From contig NZ_JACHBY010000006.1 in the NCBI RefSeq assembly GCF_014200495.1, positions 348,558-412,557 on the forward strand: DNA of 64,000 nt, given 5' to 3'. The DNA comes from Mucilaginibacter geliditolerans. Its GTDB lineage: Bacteria > Bacteroidota > Bacteroidia > Sphingobacteriales > Sphingobacteriaceae. Below, piece after piece: positions 17,093 to 24,971 of this stretch; positions within the stretch are counted from its first letter, which is position 1, and each line of letters starts with the position of its first letter. The translations under genes were made by a program, and so were the position numbers. The notes below the pieces were generated by a model, which searched no databases, was not told the origin of the DNA, and was given only the letters and a program-made list of their open reading frames with translations.

Positions 17093-17458
17093 ATGCAACA
17101 GTACGAAATCGTGATCGTTCTAACCCCGTTGTTATCAGAAGAAACTGCTAAAGAGGCTAATGCCAAATATAGCAAAATCTTAACTGATGGCGGAGCCGAA
17201 ATTGTCCAGGAGGATAATTGGGGTTTGAGAAAATTAGCGTACCCTATTCAAAAGAAGACTACAGGGTACTATCACTTAACTGAATTTAAGGCTCCAGGTG
17301 ATTTAATTAACAAATTGGAGGTAGAGTTAAGGCGCGATGAGCGTGTTTTGCGTTTCCTGACCATTGCTTTGGACAAACATGCCATTGCTTACAATGACAA
17401 AAAACGCAGCGGTGCTTTTAACAAAAAACCTAAAGCAACAGAGGAGGCAGCACACTAA
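17093..17458 (+). CDS. rpsF: 30S ribosomal protein S6
   Basis: The 121-residue protein begins [17 protein letters not shown] and contains '[20 protein letters not shown]' and '[20 protein letters not shown]', the conserved core of S6. It pairs with S18 in the platform of the small ribosomal subunit. The C-terminal tail after residue 100 is basic and longer than in E. coli, as in other Bacteroidetes. Its TAA overlaps the ATG of rpsR (TAATG at 17456-17460). Confidence 0.97.
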   Translation: MQQYEIVIVLTPLLSEETAKEANAKYSKILTDGGAEIVQEDNWGLRKLAYPIQKKTTGYYHLTEFKAPGDLINKLEVELRRDERVLRFLTIALDKHAIAYNDKKRSGAFNKKPKATEEAAH

Positions 17459-17721
17459 TGGCTAACGAGCAAATTAAATACGTTACCGCTCCCAAGGTGG
17501 AGGATAACCGTAAAAAATACTGCCGATTCAAAAAGAACGGTATTAAGTACATCGATTACAAAGACGCAAACTTTTTATTAAAGTTCATTAACGATCAGGG
17601 TAAAGTATTACCTCGCCGTTTAACTGGTACTTCATTAAAATTCCAGCGTAAAGTGGCTCAGGCTGTTAAGCGTGCACGCCACATCGGTTTATTACCTTAT
17701 GTTACAGATTCATTAAAATAA
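17458..17721 (+). CDS. rpsR: 30S ribosomal protein S18
   Basis: The 87-residue protein has '[18 protein letters not shown]', '[20 protein letters not shown]' and '[19 protein letters not shown]', the whole conserved S18 domain. The N-terminal Cys is single, so it is not a full zinc-binding form. It overlaps rpsF by one base and is followed after 15 bp by rplI, giving the standard S6-S18-L9 operon. Confidence 0.97.
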   Translation: MANEQIKYVTAPKVEDNRKKYCRFKKNGIKYIDYKDANFLLKFINDQGKVLPRRLTGTSLKFQRKVAQAVKRARHIGLLPYVTDSLK

Positions 17722-17736
17722 TAGGAGATCTAAGAA

Positions 17737-18180
17737 ATGGAAGTTATTTTAAAACAAGATGTAAAAAACCTGGGTGATAAAGACGATGTAGTAAGCGTTA
17801 AACCAGGTTATGGCCGTAACTACCTTTTACCTAAAGGCTACGCCATATTAGCTACAGTAAGTGCACGTAAAGTTTTAGCTGAAAACCTTAAACAGGCTCA
17901 GTTTAAACAAGAAAAGATCCGCAAGGATGCTGACGCGATAGCTGCCCGTTTGGAAGGTGTTAAACTTACCATTGGTGCTAAAGCCGGCGAAAGCGGTAAA
18001 ATTTTCGGTGCTATCAACACTATTCAATTAGCTGACGCTTTGAAAAAAGAAGGCTTTGAAGTTGACCGTCGTCGTATTACTTTTGATACTGAGCCTAAAT
18101 TTGTAGGTGAGTATGTTGCAAATGTAAACTTGCATAAAGAAGTAAAAGTACGCGTACCATTTGAAGTGGTAGCTGAGTAA
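17737..18180 (+). CDS. rplI: 50S ribosomal protein L9
   Basis: The 147-residue protein opens with MEVILKQDVKNLGDKDDVV and 'VKPGYGRNYLLPKGYA', the L9 N-terminal RNA-binding domain. A central helix (about residues 50-75) links it to the C-terminal domain with 'GKIFGAINTIQLADAL' and 'VEVDRR'-like segments. It is the last gene of the S6-S18-L9 operon, with a strong terminator 48 bp downstream. The length is normal. Confidence 0.97.
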   Translation: MEVILKQDVKNLGDKDDVVSVKPGYGRNYLLPKGYAILATVSARKVLAENLKQAQFKQEKIRKDADAIAARLEGVKLTIGAKAGESGKIFGAINTIQLADALKKEGFEVDRRRITFDTEPKFVGEYVANVNLHKEVKVRVPFEVVAE

Positions 18181-18227
18181 TTATAATTTCGGAATTCGGA
18201 ATTTCGATTTCGGATTTAGATAATATT

Positions 18228-18263
18228 AAAAAGGTGTTTTGTGAGAGCAAAACACCTTTTTTT
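18228..18263 (+). terminator. Rho-independent terminator of the rpsF operon
   Basis: AAAAAGGTGTTTTG and CAAAACACCTTTTT form a stem with a 6-nt loop (TGAGAG), ending in a run of seven T. It lies 48 bp after the rplI stop. Confidence 0.92.
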
Positions 18264-18281
18264 GTTTCTCCTTAGCCTCCC

Positions 18282-18362
18282 TTGTCATGCGGAGGTACGA
18301 AGCATCTATCCTGTGGCGACGTGCTGCTCCAATAATAGATGCTTCGTACCTCTGCATGACAA
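18282..18362. repeat. Inverted repeat, mixed 'GTCATGCGGAGG' REP family
   Basis: TTGTCATGCGGAGGTACGAA pairs with TTCGTACCTCTGCATGACAA; the arms also include the AGCATCTAT/ATAGATGCT pair. It is related to the 8312 and 15546 elements. Confidence 0.85.
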
Positions 18363-18381
18363 TTAGAGAAATCCATTCCAT

Positions 18382-18430
18382 TGTTTGTGTCCCCACAATC
18401 CGCCAGTAGCTGTTTGTGGGGACACAAACA
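18382..18430. repeat. 17-bp inverted repeat
   Basis: TGTTTGTGTCCCCACAA at 18382-18398 and its exact reverse complement at 18414-18430 can form a strong hairpin with a 15-nt loop. It lies between two REP elements in the stretch before mtgA, without a T-run. Confidence 0.8.
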
Positions 18431-18445
18431 GCGGGTATATGGGCA

Positions 18446-18540
18446 TGTCATGCTGAACTTGTTTCAGCACCTCATTTGCAAGATTATACACCTGGCAAGC
18501 TGATTGTCCTTTGAGATCCCGAAACAAGTTCGGGATGACT
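18446..18540. repeat. Inverted repeat, 'GTCATGCTGAAC' REP family
   Basis: TGTCATGCTGAACTTGTTTC pairs with GAAACAAGTTCGGGATGAC (some mismatches). It is a sister of 15546-15637. The open frame running through it into mtgA comes from the repeat and does not belong to the protein. Confidence 0.85.
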
Positions 18541-18611
18541 GTTGGGTTAAAAAAATAAATCCGAACTCCCACATCCAAAATCCGAAATATCAAATTATTT
18601 TTACAGCCGAA

Positions 18612-19292
18612 ATGTTAAAACTTATCCTCCGGTTTCTTAAACTATTTTTCCTGTTTTATTTTGGCATCACTATTCTTTGGGTGATACTATACCGTTTTGT
18701 AAACCCGCCAGTTACCCTGCTCATGATAGAGCGTGGCTTTGAAAGGAAATCAGATGGGAAAGATTGGAAGATAGATAAACAATGGGTTGATTTTGATGAC
18801 ATTGCCGACCCTATGAAACGCGCCGCCGTAGCTGCGGAAGACCAGCGTTTTCTGGATCACTTTGGCTTTGATTTTAAGGCAATGGAACGTGCCATTGATA
18901 AAAATGCCAAAAGTCATAAACTGATAGGAGGGAGCACCATATCGCAACAGACTGCTAAGAACGTTTTCCTGTGGCCGGGCCGCTCTTATGTACGCAAGGC
19001 TTTTGAGGCTTACTTTACCATATTGGAAGAGATTTTCTGGAGCAAAAAGCGCATTATGGAAGTTTACCTCAATGAGATTGAAATGGGCGACGGTATATAC
19101 GGCGTACAAGCCGCCTCGCAGGCTTATTTCCACAAGAATGCCAAAGACCTTACCAAACACGAAGCCGCGGCTATAGCCTCTATATTCCCCGATCCGTTGA
19201 AATGGTCGCCAACTAACCCGAGTGATTATGTGGCCCACAGGCAGTATTTGATATTAAAGAATATGAGAAGGCTGGGACCGTTGGATTTTTAG
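18612..19292 (+). CDS. mtgA: Monofunctional peptidoglycan glycosyltransferase
   Basis: The 226-residue protein has one N-terminal membrane segment (LKLILRFLKLFFLFYFGITI, about residues 2-22) and a GT51 transglycosylase domain. The catalytic motif 'AAEDQRFLDHFGFD' contains the key Glu, and 'KLIGGSTISQQTAKNVFLW' and 'KKRIMEVYLNEIEMGDGIYG' hold the other conserved residues (second Glu in YLNEIE). It polymerises lipid II into glycan strands at the inner membrane. There is no penicillin-binding domain. ATG 18612 is the start; upstream in-frame codons come from a repeat. Confidence 0.93.
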   Translation: MLKLILRFLKLFFLFYFGITILWVILYRFVNPPVTLLMIERGFERKSDGKDWKIDKQWVDFDDIADPMKRAAVAAEDQRFLDHFGFDFKAMERAIDKNAKSHKLIGGSTISQQTAKNVFLWPGRSYVRKAFEAYFTILEEIFWSKKRIMEVYLNEIEMGDGIYGVQAASQAYFHKNAKDLTKHEAAAIASIFPDPLKWSPTNPSDYVAHRQYLILKNMRRLGPLDF

Positions 19293-19319
19293 CTTCATCC
19301 GTCATAGTATTCTCTCCGT

Positions 19320-19982
19320 GCGTCATTGCGAGGAACGAAGCAATCTCTACGTAGACATCACGAATATGTTGGCGTGAACATCGCTTGAAGCCGCTCATTG
19401 CCGCGGAGGCTAGTTCTTTTGTCTTGACACAAAAGAACCAAAAAGTCAAGACAAAAAGATCCTTCCGCCCACAGGCAAAACACCCAGCCCCGCGCTTTTT
19501 GTCGGGCCTTTACCCGCTTTTCATTACGTTACTTATTTTAAAAATGTCATTGCGAGGAGGAACGACGAAGCAACCTCGTCGCGTTCAATATGCGAACGAT
19601 GAGATTGCTACTCCGCTATCAGCGGATCGCAATGACATGATGGCGATTTTCTCCTCCCTGTCAGTAGAACAGCTTCGGGCGAAATCAGACAAAACAATGG
19701 TGGCCTTGTGTGGTGGCAGGGCATAGCAGATTTTTACAGATGCGTAAAGGCCAGGTGCGTAGCGACAGCAGGGTAAAAATATAGCAGCCCAGGTTTTGCC
19801 TGATTTGCAGGGCAGAGGCCTTGTGCGGCAAAGAAGCATTTCTACTGACTTGATTTATTGTTTCTTTTGTGGCGAAGACAAAAGAAATAGGCCTTAGCGG
19901 CTATGAGCGATACCATGCGACTCAACAGACAAGCATCTCCGCTCTGCACAGTCGGGGATTGCTTCGTTCCTCGCAATGACGC
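19320..19982. repeat. Composite MITE-like element, copy A (inverted orientation)
   Basis: Copy A is the reverse complement of copies C and D. It begins and ends with REP sequences (GCGTCATTGCGAGGAACGAA left, complement at 19954-19982). One terminal repeat starts at 19390 (GCCGCTCATTGCCGCGGAGG) and the other, more degenerate, ends near 19909. Between them lies the conserved core (about 19655-19850) with GCATAGCAGATTTTTACAGA and 'CAGCCCAGGTTTTGCCTGAT'. It holds no transposase; open frames in the core are not genes. It fills the gap between mtgA and the hemoglobin gene. Confidence 0.85.
19543..19638. repeat. REP hairpin nested in copy A
   Basis: ATGTCATTGCGAGGAGGAAC at the left and GGATCGCAATGACAT at the right form an imperfect hairpin of the GTCATTGCGAG family. 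Copies C and D lack this piece at the same place, so it was probably inserted into copy A. Confidence 0.7.
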
Positions 19983-20064
19983 TTGGAGAAAATAACTATT
20001 AGGGTTTGTAATTTTTACCCCCTCATTATAGTACTCTCCACCCAACCCCGTAACTTTATACCCA

Positions 20065-20451
20065 ATGAACAACGAACTCCTTACGCTTGATGATGTAAAA
20101 CTATTGGTGGATACCTTTTACACTAAAGTGCAGGATGATGCCCTTTTAGCGCCGATATTTAATGAACGCATAGGTAATCACTGGCACCATCACCTCGAAA
20201 AAATGTACACCTTTTGGCAAACCACCTTGTTAGGCGAACATACTTATTATGGCAGTCCGTTTCCGCCGCATGCTAAGTTACCGGTTGATGGCAGCCACTT
20301 TAAACAATGGATAAACCTGTTTAACCAAACGGTTGATGAGTTATTTACAGGCGATAAAGCCGAAGAAGCCAAGTGGCGTGCCGGTAAAATGGCCGAAATG
20401 TTTGAGTTGAAGATTAATCATTTCAGGGATAATTCAAGAGCGATCCAATAA
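20065..20451 (+). CDS. Group III truncated hemoglobin
   Basis: The 128-residue heme protein has a 2/2 globin fold. The region 'LLVDTFYTKVQDDALLAPIF' is helix B with Tyr and Phe residues near the distal pocket, 'HWHHHLEKMYTFWQTTLLGE' covers the E helix, and 'PVDGSHFKQWINLF' has the proximal His of the F helix. 'FPPHAKLPVDGSHF' is typical of group III members. Such proteins bind oxygen or nitric oxide, and a detoxifying role is usual. TAACTTTA at 20051-20058 is a possible -7 box, giving a very short leader. Confidence 0.9.
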   Translation: MNNELLTLDDVKLLVDTFYTKVQDDALLAPIFNERIGNHWHHHLEKMYTFWQTTLLGEHTYYGSPFPPHAKLPVDGSHFKQWINLFNQTVDELFTGDKAEEAKWRAGKMAEMFELKINHFRDNSRAIQ

Positions 20452-20464
20452 TGATTGGGATTAG

Positions 20465-20959
20465 CTAGCAGTATTTATACTGAATGTCCTCATCAGCAAG
20501 CACCCGGTCTATTTCAAACCCTGCCCGCGATAATAAGTTTTTAGTCTTAATATTTCTGTTTGAAGTTATGGCAATTACTTTCTTTAGGCCTATATCCATC
20601 AATCCATAATTTGCAGCTAAATTAACTGCAGTTAACATATATCCCTTTCCTCTAAATTCAGATTTTAGAATAAAGCCCATCTCACCGGTATCATTATCAA
20701 ACCCTCTGTAATAACCACAAGAGCCAACAATTATATTTTTGCCAATGTCAACTATCCCCCAATGGATAGAATTTCCGTCTTGATAATCTTTGTCAATTTT
20801 ATTTAAGATTTCCTGCGCGTCATGTGCGGTAACGGCCCATTTGCCATCATAAACACATATATCTATTATATTGGCAATATCGGTAGTTGAAATTTGCCGC
20901 ATAATGATGTTATCATATTGCAATTCAGGAAATTCATTATAAGGAGGCAGGTTTAACAT
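20465..20959 (-). CDS. GNAT family N-acetyltransferase
   Basis: The 164-residue protein is of the RimJ/RimL-like acetyltransferase type. It has the opening 'DNIIMRQISTTDIANI', the strand 'GSCGYYRGFDNDTGEMGFIL', the acetyl-CoA loop 'FRGKGYMLTAV' (about residues 107-117; Q/R-x-x-G-x-G/A) and 'AITSNRNIKTKNLLSRAGFE' at the end. It transfers acetyl groups to a protein terminus or a small amine. It starts 4 bp after the stop of the upstream gene, so both are likely cotranscribed. Confidence 0.88.
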   Translation of the reverse strand: MLNLPPYNEFPELQYDNIIMRQISTTDIANIIDICVYDGKWAVTAHDAQEILNKIDKDYQDGNSIHWGIVDIGKNIIVGSCGYYRGFDNDTGEMGFILKSEFRGKGYMLTAVNLAANYGLMDIGLKKVIAITSNRNIKTKNLLSRAGFEIDRVLADEDIQYKYC

Positions 20960-20963
20960 TTAA

Positions 20964-21572
20964 TTATTGATATTTCCAATTCCTCGATTTTCCTTCTTCC
21001 ATCATCTCGATAGCTTGCTGCATTCGTTTTTGGCGTGTAGCGTCAGTCTTTGCATCGATAATCCATTCTAAATATTCCTTTTTGTGCGAATAACTGAATT
21101 TATCGAAGACCTCTTTTGCTTTGGGATGATCATTTAATAAGACTTCAAAGTAGTCAGGAGTGACCAGTTCCTTTTTTTCGGCAGGTGTTTTCTTTGCTGT
21201 GGGTATTTTTATTCCTCTGTCGTTGTTTTCAATGGCTAATAATACAAAGTGTTTTATAGCATCGGGTATGGGCAGGTCGTCAATGGTGTTAATGCGCCCA
21301 AAACTGCCTGCACTGCCTTCGGCAATTTTCAGTAACCCATGTGGATCATCCAGTAATGAAGCTTTCCAGAAACCGAAGGCACAATGTTCCTTAAAAGCAG
21401 CCATCTGGCAAACCGGCCCTTTATATTCAAAAAAAGGCATTCCCCATTTAATCGTCTCCGTTATTAATGGCGATGCCGCATGTACTACTTCCCTGATGTG
21501 GTTTAAAATTGGTTTTGCAAATGCCGCTGATTTTTCAATATAAGCATCAACCCTTGCGTCGTACTGTCCCAT
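20964..21572 (-). CDS. DUF1801/YdeI-like (OmpD-associated) protein
   Basis: The 202-residue protein has the N-terminal DUF1801 block 'RVDAYIEKSAAFAKPILNHI' and 'IKWGMPFFEYKGPVCQMAAF', then a bacteriocin-protection YdeI/OmpD-associated domain at the C-terminus ('FSYSHKKEYLEWIIDAKTDA' and 'KRMQQAIEMMEEGKSRNWKY'). It is a cytosolic protein of unknown role, common in Bacteroidetes. It probably shares a transcript with the downstream acetyltransferase. Confidence 0.85.
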   Translation of the reverse strand: MGQYDARVDAYIEKSAAFAKPILNHIREVVHAASPLITETIKWGMPFFEYKGPVCQMAAFKEHCAFGFWKASLLDDPHGLLKIAEGSAGSFGRINTIDDLPIPDAIKHFVLLAIENNDRGIKIPTAKKTPAEKKELVTPDYFEVLLNDHPKAKEVFDKFSYSHKKEYLEWIIDAKTDATRQKRMQQAIEMMEEGKSRNWKYQ

Positions 21573-21618
21573 AAAATAAAGTTAATGGTTTTCGGGGAAA
21601 AGTGAAAGTATTCCGATA

Positions 21619-21704
21619 TGTCATTGCGAGCGATAGCGCGGCAACCCCGTCGAAGGTACATTGAATGCGACGAGGTTGCTTCGTCGTTCCTCCTCGCAAT
21701 GACA
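21619..21704. repeat. Inverted repeat, 'GTCATTGCGAG' REP family
   Basis: TGTCATTGCGAGCGATAGCG and the right end TCCTCGCAATGACA form an imperfect hairpin with a central 'GACGAGGTTGC' pair. It lies between the TonB-like gene's 3' end and the divergent-side DUF1801 gene and may end the TonB transcript. Confidence 0.85.
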
Positions 21705-21718
21705 CGAATTTATGGGTA

Positions 21719-22528
21719 TTAATTCAGTTTAAACACAAATACCACCTGTCCCTGTTGGGTATCTGGTGCGGTATCGAGGGCGTTTACTTTGGAGTTTCTA
21801 ACGGCGTCCTCACATTTTTTTATCAGGTCGTAATCAGTGATGGTAGTACCACGACCGGCCTGGGCATAGATAACATTGCCGTTTTTATCAACATGGATGT
21901 CAATTGATACCTTGCCCGTAACCCTGTGCTCATCGGTAACTGTTGGTTTACTGATAAAACTGCGCTGTATCAGGTTTAAACTGCCACCATTGCCCGATCC
22001 TGTTCCGTTATAATTATTGGTAAGCGTGCTGCCGTTTGGCTTGCCCTGGTTACCCGGCGTGTTGGTGGTACCATCGCCTGCACCTGTGCCTCCATTTGTC
22101 TTGCCCTTATATAATGCGTTCTGATTAACTACGGGCTTGGCTACGGCCTTTGTAGCTTGCGTGGCAACATTTGCAGTAGGTTTTTTGGCGGTTGATGCAA
22201 CTTCTGGAGCGTCCTCATTATTTTGGGTCGCTATTTTTTTGTCGCTGCTTTCTTCCTGTACCTTTTCGGTAGGTGGGGCAGGAGTAACTTTGTTTGGTGC
22301 TGCATGGTTAGCTTTCTCTGCCACTGATGGCTGCTCTGTACTCATATAATCAGTACCCATACCCTGGTCGGTAGTGCCATAATTCACCAATATACCACCC
22401 GTACCTTCTTCCTGTTTAGGCGGACTCTGGAATACAATAAAATAACACATAGCCACAATAACACCAAGCAAAATGCCTGTCGCTAAAAATGCCTTCGGGT
22501 AGTTATTTTCTTCTTGTTTGTATTCCAT
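21719..22528 (-). CDS. TonB-like energy transducer
   Basis: The 269-residue protein has a cytoplasmic N-terminus, one membrane anchor (about residues 12-30, 'AFLATGILLGVIVAMCYFIV'), a long periplasmic linker rich in Ala, Pro, Lys and Gly, and a C-terminal TonB/TolA-like domain with 'VSIDIHVDKNGNVIYAQAGR' and 'FVFKLN'. Such proteins carry ion-gradient energy from ExbB/ExbD to the outer membrane. It is the last gene of the minus-strand cluster. ATG 22528 (MEYKQEENN) is preferred; the frame upstream lies in a repeat. Confidence 0.88.
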   Translation of the reverse strand: MEYKQEENNYPKAFLATGILLGVIVAMCYFIVFQSPPKQEEGTGGILVNYGTTDQGMGTDYMSTEQPSVAEKANHAAPNKVTPAPPTEKVQEESSDKKIATQNNEDAPEVASTAKKPTANVATQATKAVAKPVVNQNALYKGKTNGGTGAGDGTTNTPGNQGKPNGSTLTNNYNGTGSGNGGSLNLIQRSFISKPTVTDEHRVTGKVSIDIHVDKNGNVIYAQAGRGTTITDYDLIKKCEDAVRNSKVNALDTAPDTQQGQVVFVFKLN

Positions 22529-22532
22529 TTGT

Positions 22533-22631
22533 TTAGTATCAGGTATCAAGTATTTAGTATCAAGTATGGAGCTGCATCGCCGGTATTAGTTTTTTTAGTC
22601 TTGATACCTGATACTAGCTACTTGATACTAA
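22533..22631. repeat. Inverted repeat, 'AGTATCAGGTATCAAG' family
   Basis: TTAGTATCAGGTATCAAG (22533-22550) pairs with CTTGATACCTGATACTA (22600-22616), with an added TTAGTATCAAG/CTTGATACTAA pair. It is placed between exbD and the tonB-like gene, inside the presumed operon, where it could lower expression of the last gene. Confidence 0.88.
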
Positions 22632-22635
22632 CAAC

Positions 22636-23034
22636 CTACTTAGGTTCCGTTGCCAGAACCAGTTTCATATTTAGTTTTTGGGCCACGTCCATTACTACTA
22701 CTGCATCCTGTATGGCTACGGTTTTATCAACGTATAAAACTATAGTAACCTCGGAAGCCAGGTTTTTATAAGCGGCTATGGCCGTTTGCAGCTGATCTGT
22801 TTTTGTTTCTTTCTTATCCACAAAATACCGCAGATCCTTGGTTATAGATACGTTCACCGTTTTTTTAGTTACCGATTGACTGGTAGACGACTTAGGCAAC
22901 AGTAACTTAATAACGTTAGGATTTGTTATGGTTGAAGCGATAAGAAAAAACAAAAGCAGGAAGAACATAATATCGTTCATCGCGGATGTCTGCACTTCGG
23001 CAGCTATCCTATTTTTCCTGTTCCTTAAATTCAT
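22636..23034 (-). CDS. exbD: ExbD/TolR family protein
   Basis: The 132-residue protein has one N-terminal membrane helix ('DIMFFLLLFFLIASTI', residues 21-36) that begins with the essential Asp (D21) used in proton flow, and a periplasmic domain ending 'VAQKLNMKLVLATEPK'. It forms the proton-driven motor with ExbB. Its ATG overlaps the stop of exbB by 4 bp, so the two are translationally coupled. Confidence 0.92.
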   Translation of the reverse strand: MNLRNRKNRIAAEVQTSAMNDIMFFLLLFFLIASTITNPNVIKLLLPKSSTSQSVTKKTVNVSITKDLRYFVDKKETKTDQLQTAIAAYKNLASEVTIVLYVDKTVAIQDAVVVMDVAQKLNMKLVLATEPK

Positions 23035-23735
23035 TTGCTCGGCTCCTCTAACAGGTCAATAAACTCAATAGCATCAGTTTCCAAACTCAGGATTACCTTA
23101 TCAACCATCATATTTAAAACGTGGTAGCATATATAGGCAACCATACCTACAAATAAACCGGCTGCTGCTGTAACCATTTTAACATATAAACCACCTGATA
23201 TAACACCTATACTTAGGTTACCCGATTGGGCGATGTCATAAAATATTTTGATTACGCCATAAATAGTACCCAGGAAACCAAACATTGGCGCAATACCGGC
23301 AATAATACCTAAAATGCCTATGTTCTTTTCCAATTTAGCTACTTCCAGTTTACCTATGTTTTCAATAGCACCTTCAATATCCTTTATGGGCCTGCCTATC
23401 CTTAGCAAACCTTTTTGCAGCATACGGCCCAGTGGGGTGTTGCTGTTTTTACAAATGGCTATGGCCGACTGCAAATTGCCCGACATTACGCTTGAACGCA
23501 CCTGCATCATTAAATTGTTTTCATTTTTTGATGCCTTGCGGATAGTGAAATAACGTTCAAAAAATATCACCAGTCCTAATACCGCCAGTAAACCAATAGG
23601 TATCATTATCACACCACCCTTTATCAGCAAATCGCCAAAATGCAATTCATCGCCGGCTGTGCCGGTTTTGGAGAGATTGGTCACCGTGTCTGCTAATTTT
23701 TTCGCTGTATCTGTTATCTGCAATAATAAACTCAT
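23031..23735 (-). CDS. exbB: ExbB/TolQ/MotA family proton channel protein
   Basis: The 234-residue protein has three membrane helices: about residues 38-60 ('GGVIMIPIGLLAVLGLVIFF'), 140-165 ('GILGIIAGIAPMFGFLGTIY') and 180-205. The segments 'APMFGFLGTIYGVI' and 'GLYVKMVTAAAGLFVGMVAY' are the conserved ExbB/TolQ channel motifs. It works with ExbD to power the TonB-like protein. It is 2 bp after the HU/SPOR gene. Confidence 0.93.
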   Translation of the reverse strand: MSLLLQITDTAKKLADTVTNLSKTGTAGDELHFGDLLIKGGVIMIPIGLLAVLGLVIFFERYFTIRKASKNENNLMMQVRSSVMSGNLQSAIAICKNSNTPLGRMLQKGLLRIGRPIKDIEGAIENIGKLEVAKLEKNIGILGIIAGIAPMFGFLGTIYGVIKIFYDIAQSGNLSIGVISGGLYVKMVTAAAGLFVGMVAYICYHVLNMMVDKVILSLETDAIEFIDLLEEPSK

Positions 23736-23737
23736 TG

Positions 23738-24931
23738 TTATGGATTAGTTTTTTTGGGATGATATGGTTGTAAACTTATACTGTTTTTACTTATTTTTTT
23801 TGTTTTTAGTAATGTATCCTCAGCATTAACTGCTTGCTGGTAATCAAAATAGGTACCTAACGTTACCTTATATAACTTGCCGGGTACATTGTTTAGTATC
23901 CGCGCATTAATTTGCAAATGTTTATAGTTACCGATAGCAATGTTAGCCTCGTCAAGAGTTTGGAATGCGCCACCCAAAATTTCGTAATGTATTTTGGTAA
24001 GCGTATCATTAACAGCGGCAGGGGTAACAGTAGCAGCGACAGGAGTCGGGATTTTTGCCGTTGTATCAGTTTTAACCGTTGTATTTGTTTTGCCGGTATC
24101 TGTTTTTTGGGCAGCTGTATCTGTTTTAACGCTATCGTGTTTTACAGCAACAGGCGTATTTTTTACTGTAGTAATGCCATTAAATAAAACAGGATCGTAC
24201 CTGTATAAGCCAAACACCACCAATGCTGTTAATGCTGCAACTATAGCCAACGCAGTAAGCACACGTAGATAGGTTAATTTTTTTGGTTTGGTGTCATCAA
24301 GATGCGGAACATCTACATCAATTAATTCGTCATGCTCATCTGCTGCCGGTTCATAAGTATCAGGGTCCAGCGAATATATGGTTGGCTGCGGCTTATATTC
24401 TTCGGATACGGGTGTAGCGGATTCCTGTTTTTGAACGGATTCAACCGGTAATTCCGGCTCGAGTTTGGGTATGTATACAGGTTCGGGGCTTTTTGGCGCC
24501 GTTGGTTCTGCAATAGGGGTATCACCCAGTTTATTCAATTTTATCTGTGGATAGCCAAAAAAAGAGGGATCACCGGCTGATGTTGGCGATGCTTTAAAAG
24601 TAATATTGCCATTAGTAATATATATAACTCCCAGTTCGGCAAAGGCAACTTCGCTTTTTGCAGCCTGTTCTTTTAGGGTAGTAATATATTTTTCAGTAAA
24701 GTATTTGGATGATGCCAGCGAGATATTCTTTTTTTCGGCGATGTACTGGTAAAGCGCATCATCATCTATGGATTGCCTGTCGAACGCTACTTTATACTGT
24801 GGGGGGTAAAGAGTAGCCTCACGCTCGTCATAATAACCATCAATACGCAAGCGCGCAAAATAGCCCAGGCCGGGCACATTTACCTCGCCAAGTTGCCCTA
24901 ATAGTTCACTTATATAATAGGCTACATCCAT
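23738..24931 (-). CDS. HU-like (CCDC81 type) and SPOR domain membrane protein
   Basis: The 397-residue protein has N-terminal HU/CCDC81-like folds in the cytoplasm (about residues 1-130, 'YYISELLGQLGEVNVPGLGY'), a Pro/Glu-rich linker, one membrane segment (about 227-247, 'VLTALAIVAALTALVVFGLY'), a Thr/Lys-rich periplasmic linker and a C-terminal SPOR domain (about 318-392, 'YEILGGAFQTLDEANIAIGN'). SPOR domains bind glycan strands lacking stem peptides at division sites, so this protein may tie the cluster to the septum. The next gene, exbB, is 2 bp downstream. Confidence 0.85.
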   Translation of the reverse strand: MDVAYYISELLGQLGEVNVPGLGYFARLRIDGYYDEREATLYPPQYKVAFDRQSIDDDALYQYIAEKKNISLASSKYFTEKYITTLKEQAAKSEVAFAELGVIYITNGNITFKASPTSAGDPSFFGYPQIKLNKLGDTPIAEPTAPKSPEPVYIPKLEPELPVESVQKQESATPVSEEYKPQPTIYSLDPDTYEPAADEHDELIDVDVPHLDDTKPKKLTYLRVLTALAIVAALTALVVFGLYRYDPVLFNGITTVKNTPVAVKHDSVKTDTAAQKTDTGKTNTTVKTDTTAKIPTPVAATVTPAAVNDTLTKIHYEILGGAFQTLDEANIAIGNYKHLQINARILNNVPGKLYKVTLGTYFDYQQAVNAEDTLLKTKKISKNSISLQPYHPKKTNP

Positions 24932-24971
24932 TGCGCTAAAAGTACGGTTAATTATAAAATATCAAAAAAGC

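Noticed and set aside
18504..18611. N-terminal extension of mtgA
   Set aside because: The extra codons come from the REP repeat at 18446-18540; the membrane anchor starts at ATG 18612.
19585..19839. Open frame on the minus strand in copy A, with a related plus-strand frame at 52790-53119
   Set aside because: The shared protein string arises because the repeat core itself is conserved; both are inside MITE-like elements, differ at their ends and lack any domain or start signal.
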